DNA of 5,138 bases from Spirochaetaceae bacterium (GTDB lineage Bacteria > Spirochaetota > Spirochaetia > DSM-27196 > SKKC01). Below are positions 1-5,138 of the stretch, piece by piece. The notes under the pieces are model-generated. The model had not been told where the DNA came from, made no database searches, and was given only the letters and a program-made list of their open reading frames with translations. The stretch is from contig PWGF01000522.1 of NCBI GenBank assembly GCA_003554375.1, forward strand, positions 1 through 5,138, in the 5' to 3' direction. A program made the translations under genes and the position numbers. The stretch's first letter is position 1, and the number at the start of each line of letters is the position of its first letter.

Positions 1-1
1 C

Positions 2-952
2 TGGACGGGACGATTTCTTCTGGTCCGAACGGTCACGAATCCGCATACCTCGGTGCGCACCAAGATGAGCGCAAGCCTATCCACGATCGAGACGCCCGGC
101 GACGATCGCGATGTCATCTCCGTGTCCGCCGAGTACAGCAATGCGACGGAGCAGTACGTGACGACTGTGTATACGATCCGGTCGCACCAGCACTTTGCCG
201 CGGATCAGCCGATCGGTCTCGTGCGGTGTACGTCTTACTGGTGGCGTCAAGAAAAAGACTACCAGGACGGGCTTGGACACAGCGTGGACGAGGTCACTAT
301 TGAACTCGTTGGGTACGAGGTGCCGCAGTCGGACGGGAGCGTGCTTTCCGGCGGCGATCTCGAGTTATCCTACGCGCCGAGCCCGCCGGAAAGCCTCTCG
401 GTCACACGCGTGAGCGCGACGACCGCTTCACTGTCGTGGAGCAGAGCTTCGGACATAGAATCAGGCTTCATCATCGAACGTCGAACCGGAACTGCGGGGC
501 TATGGGAGGAGATCGGTGAGGTCGGAGCAGGCACGCAGAGCTATACCGACGCGGCAATTCTGGCTGAGAACGAATACTGCTACCGGGTACGCGCTTTCAA
601 CCGGGCAGGCGTGAGCGAACCGTCGAACGAGGTCTACCGTGCTCCGGCGCTACCACCTGCTGCGCCGTCGAACCTGTCGGCGGCTGTCGTGGGAAGCGGG
701 CCGTTTTACGATGTGGCACTGACCTGGAACGACAACTCCCACGACGAGACCGGATTCGAGCTCGAACGTCTCACCGTTGGCGCAGTATCTGGATTGGGTG
801 TATGGGAAGCAAAGGAGGAGTTCGGCCCGGACGTCGACAGTTACACGGATTCCACCATCATGTCTGGGAGCACCTACCGGTACAGAATCCGGGCGTTCAA
901 CGAGTTCGGTTACTCCACGTACTCGAACGTGGTGGAGGTGGAGATACCGTGA
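2..952 (+). CDS. Fibronectin type III domain protein, C-terminal part (5' end outside window)
   Basis: The reading frame is open from nucleotide 2 with no stop upstream of the first internal start codon (GTG at 53), so the gene most likely begins before the window and this is its C-terminal ~316 residues. The first ~125 visible residues form a beta-rich region with no family I recognise. Two tandem FnIII domains follow, roughly nt 386-650 and 662-946. They share the same landmarks: a Leu-Ser-Trp or Leu-Thr-Trp strand, 'DIESGFIIER' versus 'DETGFELER', 'SYTD', 'YRVRAFN' versus 'YRIRAFN', and a closing 'SNEV' or 'SNVV'. FnIII domains are protein- or carbohydrate-interaction modules found in many secreted or surface bacterial proteins. 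An extracytoplasmic location is therefore plausible, but the signal peptide would lie outside the window. The protein stops just after the second domain, a natural C-terminus. Its last 43 nt overlap tail-to-tail with the truncated toxin frame on the - strand. The substrate or partner cannot be told. Confidence 0.85.
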   Translation, partial: WTGRFLLVRTVTNPHTSVRTKMSASLSTIETPGDDRDVISVSAEYSNATEQYVTTVYTIRSHQHFAADQPIGLVRCTSYWWRQEKDYQDGLGHSVDEVTIELVGYEVPQSDGSVLSGGDLELSYAPSPPESLSVTRVSATTASLSWSRASDIESGFIIERRTGTAGLWEEIGEVGAGTQSYTDAAILAENEYCYRVRAFNRAGVSEPSNEVYRAPALPPAAPSNLSAAVVGSGPFYDVALTWNDNSHDETGFELERLTVGAVSGLGVWEAKEEFGPDVDSYTDSTIMSGSTYRYRIRAFNEFGYSTYSNVVEVEIP

Positions 953-1236
953 AGGCGTAATCGGCGCGGCGGAGGGTACCGCAACGCGTGCGGATCGGAA
1001 GCGCCCACGGCGAACACCTCGTCCACGGTGTTGAGCAAGGCATCGTACGCGGGTTGGATTGCGTCCGTCCGTTCGATTGCCGTGTACCGGTGAAGGATCT
1101 CGTGAAGCGTTTGAGCATCCGTTACTAGGAGCGCCTCATCCCGGACGAGCCGCTCGCCGACGGAAACGGTGCGTTCCTTATTGCGATGCGCGACGCCTAC
1201 GAGGTACATCGGTATGTTGGAGTCGATGAAGATCAC
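910..1236 (-). pseudogene. VapC-like PIN-domain toxin, C-terminally truncated remnant
   Basis: It starts with GTG at 1236, whose GTGA overlaps the TGA stop of the antitoxin frame, as is usual in VapBC operons. The N-terminus 'MIFIDSNIPMYLVG' carries the first PIN-domain Asp (residue 5). 'LVTDAQTLHEILHRY' carries the conserved Glu, and 'DAIQPAYDALLNTVDEVFAV' matches the middle of the family. PIN toxins are Mg-dependent RNases using three or four acidic residues. After about residue 78 ('VFAVG') the similarity ends. The remaining ~30 residues are Pro/Arg/Ser/Thr-rich and are encoded partly by the antisense of the FnIII gene's 3' end (910-952). The expected 'SARDA'-type Asp helix and the final strand are absent in all three - frames that I read. 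At 108 codons it is shorter than the usual ~130-140 residues. I infer a 3' deletion and an inactive nuclease. Confidence 0.75.
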
Positions 1237-1493
1237 GGTTCGCCCTTGGTTCGATACCCGGATTCGATTGCAGCCGCGATGTCTTCGTGGTCTCCTGAAG
1301 CGAAAGCGTACTGTGCGTACCGGCGGATCATCTCCAGCTTTTCTTTGCTTTCTCCACGGGCCTTTCGCGCATTTCGTGCCGTACTGCGCGCCGCAGCCAA
1401 TCGGGCACCGTCACATTCTCCCGGCGGGCGTTCTTTGAGTTCGTTGAGGCCCTCATCATCCAGGAGAACCTGCAAACGCGTACTCATGGTCAT
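1233..1493 (-). pseudogene. VapB-type ribbon-helix-helix antitoxin with two compensating frameshifts
   Basis: The first part, from ATG 1493 or the more family-like ATG 1487, reads 'MSTRLQVLLDDEGLNELKE', a typical RHH beta-strand plus the start of helix A. The frame then gives unlikely residues (Arg-Pro-Pro-Gly-Glu-Cys onward), while the neighbouring frame at 1429-1358 reads 'ARRENVTVPDW' followed by 'LRRAVRHEMRERP', the expected rest of helix A, the turn and helix B. From about 1358 the original frame resumes with 'GESKEKLEMIRRYAQYAF', 'SGDHEDIAAAIESGY' and stop TGA at 1235. Compared with CopG-like RHH spacing, about one residue is missing at the first shift, so a 2-nt deletion near 1430 is a good guess; a second indel between about 1361 and 1350 restores the frame. 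The ORF stays open but about 24-27 residues of the DNA-binding and dimer core are nonsense. No good Shine-Dalgarno precedes either ATG. The frame also extends up to a TTG at 1523. Sequencing error is an alternative to true decay. Confidence 0.75.
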
Positions 1494-1494
1494 G

Positions 1495-1523
1495 TCTATG
1501 ATGCGCTCAGGCGTATGAGTCAA
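1495..1523 (-). promoter_or_regulatory. Possible sigma70-like promoter for the relic toxin-antitoxin pair
   Basis: On the - strand TTGACT (1523-1518) matches five of six bases of a -35 box. It is followed after 17 nt by CATAGA (1500-1495), a weak -10 box with three of six matches. Transcription would start close to ATG 1487 or 1493, giving a nearly leaderless message, which would fit the lack of a ribosome binding site. The -10 match is poor, so this is only a candidate. Confidence 0.2.
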
Positions 1524-1646
1524 GACATCTGAAACGGGGCCTGGGGCGCGCTTTCCATCACGGGAGGGGAGAGAAGCCTTTCTGCGAGAAGCGGAAACGG
1601 GAGTAACGGGGGACCGCCTGCCGCCGGCGGCACGAAGCGGTCTCCG
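1524..1646. other. Non-coding spacer between the two - strand relics
   Basis: I see no credible gene in this 123-nt stretch. It contains a perfect 14-bp GC-rich palindrome at 1619-1632 (TGCCGCCGGCGGCA). This has no loop and no T-run beside it, so it is not a convincing terminator. A longer - strand frame (1935-1558) crosses the area, but it reads Arg/Pro/Ser-rich low-complexity sequence and lies out of frame with the aldo/keto reductase relic, so I do not call it a gene. Confidence 0.5.
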
Positions 1647-1867
1647 CTATCGCCCGGTCATCCGCTTGTGGTCGGTGGGGTCTCGATCGCCCTGTATCTG
1701 AATGCCCGCGAGCGCTTCTCCGATTTCGGTCAGGTCTTCCCGGGTCAGCTCGACCTCGACTGAACTGGCGTTCTCCTCGAGGCGTTCGGGGGGTTCCGGC
1801 TCCCGGGGATGGGGACGATCCGCGGCTTCTGCGCCAGGAGTCATGCGAGCGCGGAGCGGGCCGCCAC
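1647..1867 (-). pseudogene. Aldo/keto reductase C-terminal fragment with stop codon and frameshift
   Basis: Reading the - strand from 1867, 'VAARSALA' is followed by TGA (1843-1841) where AKR proteins have the Trp of the 'ALAWLLAQ' helix, then 'LLAQKPRIVPIPGSRN'. The IPG-S/T-R-N segment belongs to the NADPH-binding part of the family, near the C-terminus. At the six-base G run on the + strand (1788-1793) the frame changes. The next frame continues as 'PERLEENASSVEVELTREDL' and 'TEIGEALAGIQIQGDR' and ends 'RMTGR' with TAG at 1649-1647, a normal AKR C-terminus. About 70 of the ~320-330 residues of a full AKR remain. Upstream the same frame meets another TGA at 1870-1868, and no earlier AKR motifs were recognised. 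One nonsense change, one homopolymer frameshift and loss of the N-terminal three quarters mean this is a non-functional relic. Full-length members reduce aldehydes and ketones using NADPH. Confidence 0.8.
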
Positions 1868-1888
1868 TCACCCATCCGGGTGAGCGGC
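1863..1888. repeat. 11-bp inverted repeat with 4-nt loop at the edge of the AKR relic
   Basis: The arms GCCACTCACCC (1863-1873) and GGGTGAGCGGC (1878-1888) flank the loop ATCC. Ten of eleven positions pair on the + strand, and the one mismatch becomes a G-U pair in a - strand transcript. No T-run follows on either side, so a classical intrinsic terminator is unlikely. It lies exactly where recognisable AKR sequence stops and about 40 nt before the exporter start. It could be a scar of a rearrangement, a protein-binding site, or chance in GC-rich DNA. Confidence 0.5.
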
Positions 1889-1928
1889 AAACCACCAGGA
1901 ATGGGTATTCGAATCATCCGCCCGGGCG

Positions 1929-4580
1929 ATGGCACGGGGCACGGGCGGAAGCTACTGTGTGTTGATGGGACGAGGTTTGGGTGGACGGCGAACGGACGTG
2001 CTTATCGTGTGCGGAGGGGTGGCGGTGCTTGCGTGGGCGGCTTGGGGCGTGCCCCGCTTGCATATCGACAGCTCGACCGATGCGTTCGTGCCCCGGGGCG
2101 CCGAAGTCGTCCGCGTGAACCGCCTGATCGAAGATGAATTCGGCGTCTCGGACGCCATAATCGTCGGCATTCACGCCACGGACGGGACTATTCTTGCCCC
2201 CCACGCCTTGTCGGTCGTCGCCGACGTGACCGCTCGCGTTGCCGCGATCGACACGGTCCACCGGGTGACGTCGATCGCAGAGATGGATCACATAGTGGCG
2301 ACCGGCGACGGAATGGACGTGGTGCCGCTCTTCACAGGGACGACGCCCGAGGCGATCGCGACGCTTTCGGAGCGCCTGGACTCCTGGCCGGAGGTCTACG
2401 AGGGCGCATTGGTTTCCGCGGACCGCTCTCTGGCCGCCATAGTGGTCTTGCCGGCGCCCGGGCTTGACGCGCCCCGGATGGAGGAGCTCCTAGACAACGT
2501 GCGCGGGATCGCTCGCGGGCACGGCGGCGACACGATCGGCGTCTCTATTGTCGGCCTGCCGGTAGTGAAGAGCCAGATTAACCGCAGCCTGTTGGCAGAC
2601 TTGACCCTCCTCGTTCCGATCGTTGCCGCCGTGATCGTTCTCGTTCTCTTTCTCTCGTTCCGAAGCGTGGCGGGCGTCTTGGTACCGCTCGCCGGCCTCG
2701 CCGTGTCGGCGGCGTCGATTGTCGGTCTGATGGCGGTGCTCCAAGTCACGGTCACAATGGCGACGATGCTTGTCCCGGTGCTGCTCCTCATCGTGGCCAG
2801 CGCCTACGGGATACACATCATGAGCCATTTCTTCGAGGAGGCCCGTCACCACACCGGCCGGCTGTCGGTGAGCGAAACGAACGCGCTGATCCGCAGTGTA
2901 GTCCGCAGGAACGCCGCACCGGTCGCGATGGCCGGAGCAACCACGGCCGCCGGATTCCTGGCGCAGTTGGCAAGCCCCTTGGGGCCGTTCCGGACCTTCG
3001 GCGTACTGAGCGCCGTCGGTGTCGTTGTTGCTCAGCTCTCGGCGCTGCTCCTGATTCCTGCGCTACTCCGGTTGGCGTACCGTCGCGGCATCGACGCGTC
3101 GGCGATGAACCGCAGGCGGCAACGCGCGGCGGGCACCGAGCCGCGATTGTTTCCTGCCGTGGCGCGGGCTCTGGCGGTTCGGAAGCGCCGGCTCGCGACG
3201 GTTGCGATGGTCACGCTGGGAGCGCTGGTGCTCGCATTGCCCCACATTCGCGTCGGGACCAACATGCTCGACTTCTTTGACCCGCGAACCGATCTGGTTC
3301 GCGATACGCGGCTCTTTGCCGGCGCGATGGACGGTAGTGGCGCGTTGACGCTAATGATTCGTGCCCCGCGGCGCTCCGCCGTCCTGGAGCCGCGCTTTCT
3401 AACTCGTTTGGAATCGTTCGAGCAGGAACTATCCCAACACGCCGCCGTCGGCGCAGTGCGTTCGATCGTCCCCTATGTCCGCCGTATCAACTCCGTGATG
3501 AACCACGCGGCGGTGCCGTACCGGATGGAGCGCACCGACGACGTCGAGTTCGACTTCTTCGCCGGCGAATTCGGCACGGAAGAAGAAATGGGACCGGACG
3601 ACGGACTCGGCGCTATGCCGCCCGATGCCGAAGGGGCGGTGCCCGAGCCGCCACCGGATTCCGACGACGCGGCCCTGGAGCCGCCGCCGGATTCTGAAAG
3701 CGCGGTCCCCGCCCCGTCGCCGAGGGCCGCCAAGCCGGCACCCGGGACTCGTTCCGATAGTCCGGGAGTCGATCCGTTCGACGAGATTCCGACCGACCCG
3801 GCCAAGTACGGCCTGGACACCCAAGAGGATCTGCTCAACTTGGTGGCGCAGTTCCTCGTGGTGTACTCCGGGAACCTCTCGATGTTCCTGAACGACGCGA
3901 TCGAGCCGGACGCCGTCGCGGTGTCGGTCCAGCTCCGCGCGGTGGACACCGCATCGCTCCGCGACGTGACCGCGCGGATCGACGATTTCTGGGCTGTGCA
4001 TCTTCCGGACGGATTCTCGTACGATATTGGCGGAGGCGACGCGGTCAGCCTCGCCCTGACTGAGCTGATCACGCGCTCGCAGATCATCTCCGTGGCCGCG
4101 GCGCTGGCGATCGTCTGGCTGTTGGTGACCCTCATGTATCGGTCCCCGAAGGCCGGCGGCTGCGCGCTGATCCCGGTCGTCGTCTCCTTGGTTGCGGTTT
4201 TCGGATCGATGGCGGGGCTGGGCATCGAGGTTGACGTGGTAACGTCGCTGCTCGCCGCGCTTGCCGTCGGCGTGGGAGTGGACTACGCCATACACTTCAT
4301 CAGCGCCTTTTCCCGGGCCAAACGCGACGCAACCGGCAACGGCCTGATGACCGCCTACCGGACCACCGGACGGGCGATCCTGGTGAACGCCGCATCGGTC
4401 ACGCTTGGCTTCTCCGGGCTGATCGCCAGTCGCTTCGTCCCGATCAGCCGGATGGGAATCCTATTCACCGTCGCGATGCTGTTTGCAGCGGTATCGGCGC
4501 TGTCGGTCCTGCCGGCGGTGCTGCTGCGGCTCGGCGGCGTCGACGGAAACAAGACGCAGGAGGATAGCAATGACGTGTAA
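1929..4580 (+). CDS. RND superfamily exporter, MMPL family
   Basis: This 883-residue inner-membrane protein fits the COG1033/MMPL type of RND transporters, which use the proton gradient to move lipids or other hydrophobic molecules. TM1 spans about residues 23-42, followed by 'HIDSSTDAFVPRG', typical of the start of the first periplasmic domain (about 45-218). TM2-6 lie at about 222-385, an Arg-rich cytoplasmic stretch at about 390-420, TM7 at about 421-438, a second periplasmic domain at about 440-710, and TM8-12 at about 713-870. The second half keeps the proton-relay motif 'GVGVDYAIHF' (Asp785-Tyr786). The equivalent place in the first half is 'VASAYGIH', with Ala292 before Tyr293. The second periplasmic domain carries an acidic, Pro-rich insert (about 540-615) with 11-residue repeats. 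The start is uncertain: ATG 1929 gives the longest form, but GTG 1959, TTG 1962 and ATG 1965 follow a GGCGGAAG element at 1944-1951 and leave TM1 intact. The gene overlaps the downstream LolA-like gene by 11 nt. The substrate is unknown; lipid or lipoprotein is an inference from that partner. Confidence 0.92.
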   Translation: MARGTGGSYCVLMGRGLGGRRTDVLIVCGGVAVLAWAAWGVPRLHIDSSTDAFVPRGAEVVRVNRLIEDEFGVSDAIIVGIHATDGTILAPHALSVVADVTARVAAIDTVHRVTSIAEMDHIVATGDGMDVVPLFTGTTPEAIATLSERLDSWPEVYEGALVSADRSLAAIVVLPAPGLDAPRMEELLDNVRGIARGHGGDTIGVSIVGLPVVKSQINRSLLADLTLLVPIVAAVIVLVLFLSFRSVAGVLVPLAGLAVSAASIVGLMAVLQVTVTMATMLVPVLLLIVASAYGIHIMSHFFEEARHHTGRLSVSETNALIRSVVRRNAAPVAMAGATTAAGFLAQLASPLGPFRTFGVLSAVGVVVAQLSALLLIPALLRLAYRRGIDASAMNRRRQRAAGTEPRLFPAVARALAVRKRRLATVAMVTLGALVLALPHIRVGTNMLDFFDPRTDLVRDTRLFAGAMDGSGALTLMIRAPRRSAVLEPRFLTRLESFEQELSQHAAVGAVRSIVPYVRRINSVMNHAAVPYRMERTDDVEFDFFAGEFGTEEEMGPDDGLGAMPPDAEGAVPEPPPDSDDAALEPPPDSESAVPAPSPRAAKPAPGTRSDSPGVDPFDEIPTDPAKYGLDTQEDLLNLVAQFLVVYSGNLSMFLNDAIEPDAVAVSVQLRAVDTASLRDVTARIDDFWAVHLPDGFSYDIGGGDAVSLALTELITRSQIISVAAALAIVWLLVTLMYRSPKAGGCALIPVVVSLVAVFGSMAGLGIEVDVVTSLLAALAVGVGVDYAIHFISAFSRAKRDATGNGLMTAYRTTGRAILVNAASVTLGFSGLIASRFVPISRMGILFTVAMLFAAVSALSVLPAVLLRLGGVDGNKTQEDSNDV
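3612..3710 (+). repeat. Three 33-bp in-frame repeats encoding 11-residue Pro/Asp/Glu units
   Basis: Three successive 33-nt units in the exporter gene encode AMPPDAEGAVP, EPPPDSDDAAL and EPPPDSESAVP (residues 562-594). A fourth, degenerate unit (APSPRAAKPAP) follows to 3743. Units two and three are nearly identical through EPPPDS, including most of their bases, which suggests in-frame duplication. The segment lies in the second periplasmic domain just after an acidic stretch and before 'DPFDEIPTDP'. It is probably an unstructured linker. Confidence 0.75.
4558..4563 (+). promoter_or_regulatory. Strong ribosome binding site of the LolA-like gene
   Basis: AGGAGG lies six nt before ATG 4570, inside the 3' end of the exporter gene. 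It fixes the start of the downstream gene and supports translational coupling of the two. Confidence 0.85.
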
Positions 4581-5138
4581 TGTACCGAACCCGGAGCACC
4601 GTCACGCGGCGCACGCGAAGCCGCCGGTTCGCCGAGCGCGACTTGTCGCCGCCTTCGGCGCGGTATTTCTGATCGCCGCGGCCGCGGGTTGGGCGGAGCC
4701 GCCGTCCGCCGACCAGATCATGGCCCGGGTTATGGAAACGCAGAGGGCGGACACCGCGGCGATGGACATCGAGATGACACTGATCGATGTGCGCGGCGCG
4801 GAGCGGATGCGCCGGCTGCAGACGCTCTCTATGACGGTCGACGAGCTGACCAGTACCGTGACGGTCTTCCTCTCGCCGCCAAGCGTTCGAAACACACGCT
4901 TCTTGACCGTTGAACGTGCCGGTGGGGAGGACCAATGGATCTTTCTCCCGGCCGTGGGGCGCAGCCGGCGCATTGCGTCGGCCGAACGCGGCGGTTCCTT
5001 TATGGGATCCGACTTCAGCTACGCCGACATGGCTTCGACTACGTACGACACGGACGAGGCGGTGCATAGGCTGCTGCGGACGGAGGAGCGCGACGGCCGG
5101 GAGACGTTCGTGGTGGAATCGATTCCACGGGACGACGC
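4570..5138 (+). CDS. LolA-like outer membrane lipoprotein-sorting protein (3' end outside window)
   Basis: The frame runs from ATG 4570 to the window end without a stop, giving 189 residues of what is usually a ~250-270 residue protein. An N-terminal basic stretch with 'VRRARL' (residues 20-25) precedes a hydrophobic core (about 25-39). A likely signal peptidase I site lies after Ala42 ('AGWA' then 'EPPS'). The first 19 residues make the n-region unusually long, but the strong AGGAGG at ideal spacing supports this start. The mature part begins with 'ADQIMARVMETQR', a typical family opening. It then has 'VTVFLSPPSVRNTRFL', 'QWIFLPAVGRSRRIAS' (residues 122-137) and 'GSFMGSDFSYADM' (142-154), the hallmark of the COG2834 outer membrane lipoprotein-sorting family with a LolA/LolB-like beta half-barrel. 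Such proteins are periplasmic and bind lipid in the barrel; many are encoded next to MMPL exporters. The 11-nt overlap with the exporter indicates one operon and probably a shared transport path. True LolA activity is not shown; a partner of the RND pump is the more likely role. Confidence 0.9.
   Translation, partial: MTCNVPNPEHRHAAHAKPPVRRARLVAAFGAVFLIAAAAGWAEPPSADQIMARVMETQRADTAAMDIEMTLIDVRGAERMRRLQTLSMTVDELTSTVTVFLSPPSVRNTRFLTVERAGGEDQWIFLPAVGRSRRIASAERGGSFMGSDFSYADMASTTYDTDEAVHRLLRTEERDGRETFVVESIPRDD

Noticed and set aside
1186..1518. + strand open frames opposite the toxin-antitoxin relic
   Set aside because: The - strand carries the recognisable RHH and PIN sequences; the + strand translations are Arg/Ser-rich with no motif.
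1619..1632. Perfect 14-bp palindrome TGCCGCCGGCGGCA as a terminator or operator
   Set aside because: It has no loop and no T-run and is pure GC-rich repeat; such palindromes arise easily by chance at this GC content.
1841..1843. TGA read as Trp (alternative genetic code) or as selenocysteine
   Set aside because: The exporter uses TGG for Trp, the FnIII gene ends in TGA, and the AKR fragment has other lesions, so a nonsense mutation in a dead gene is simpler.
1558..1935. - strand open frame of 125 codons across the AKR relic
   Set aside because: Its translation is Arg/Pro/Ser-rich low complexity, while the other two frames carry the AKR sequence.
3429..4295. Long - strand open frame of 288 codons opposite the exporter gene, and a second one at 3473-4225
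   Set aside because: Both are antisense to a clearly recognisable transporter domain, rich in Arg/His/Gly/Asp or Ser/Thr as expected of GC-rich antisense shadows, and show no family motif.
4465..5067. - strand open frame of 200 codons opposite the exporter end and LolA-like gene
   Set aside because: It is antisense to two well-supported genes, Arg-rich, and has no recognisable domain.
1..5138. CRISPR array, tRNA, rRNA, transposase or integrase
   Set aside because: I found no regularly spaced repeats, no tRNA-like cloverleaf signals and no recombinase motifs in any part of the window.

Overview
This is a GC-rich window (roughly 60-65% GC by eye). It carries two well-preserved protein-coding regions on the + strand, separated by about 1 kb of decayed genes on the - strand. 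The envelope genes (a periplasmic/outer-membrane lipoprotein-sorting-like protein and an RND/MMPL transporter) point to a diderm bacterium. The phylum cannot be fixed from the sequence; a spirochaete-like or other environmental Gram-negative lineage is only a guess.

Layout. (1) Nucleotides 2-952, + strand: the 3' part of a gene ending in two tandem fibronectin type III domains. Its beginning lies before the window. (2) Nucleotides 910-1493, - strand: a relic VapBC-type toxin-antitoxin pair. The antitoxin keeps its first strand and its C-terminal half in one frame, but the ribbon-helix-helix core between them is readable only in another frame, so two frameshifts that cancel each other scramble it. 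The PIN-domain toxin overlaps the antitoxin stop by 4 nt (GTGA) and has lost its C-terminal third, including the distal catalytic acids. (3) Nucleotides 1524-1646: no gene seen. (4) Nucleotides 1647-1867, - strand: the C-terminal end of an aldo/keto reductase, broken by a TGA in place of an expected Trp codon and by a frameshift at a six-base homopolymer. (5) Nucleotides 1929-4580, + strand: an intact 883-residue RND/MMPL-family exporter with the usual 1+5+1+5 membrane layout and an acidic, proline-rich 11-residue repeat in its second periplasmic loop. (6) Nucleotides 4570 to the window end, + strand: a LolA-like outer membrane lipoprotein-sorting protein (COG2834 type), translationally coupled to the exporter and running off the end.

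The exporter and the LolA-like protein form an operon with an 11-nt overlap and a strong Shine-Dalgarno sequence. The pairing suggests lipid or lipoprotein traffic across the envelope: an inner-membrane RND pump with a periplasmic lipid-binding partner. The region between the FnIII gene and the operon looks like a decay zone where unrelated genes have been cut up and are eroding.

I do not see a clearly new biological system. The most informative signals are the three hidden pseudogenes, which simple ORF calling would annotate as hypothetical proteins or miss, and the repeat-bearing loop of the exporter.
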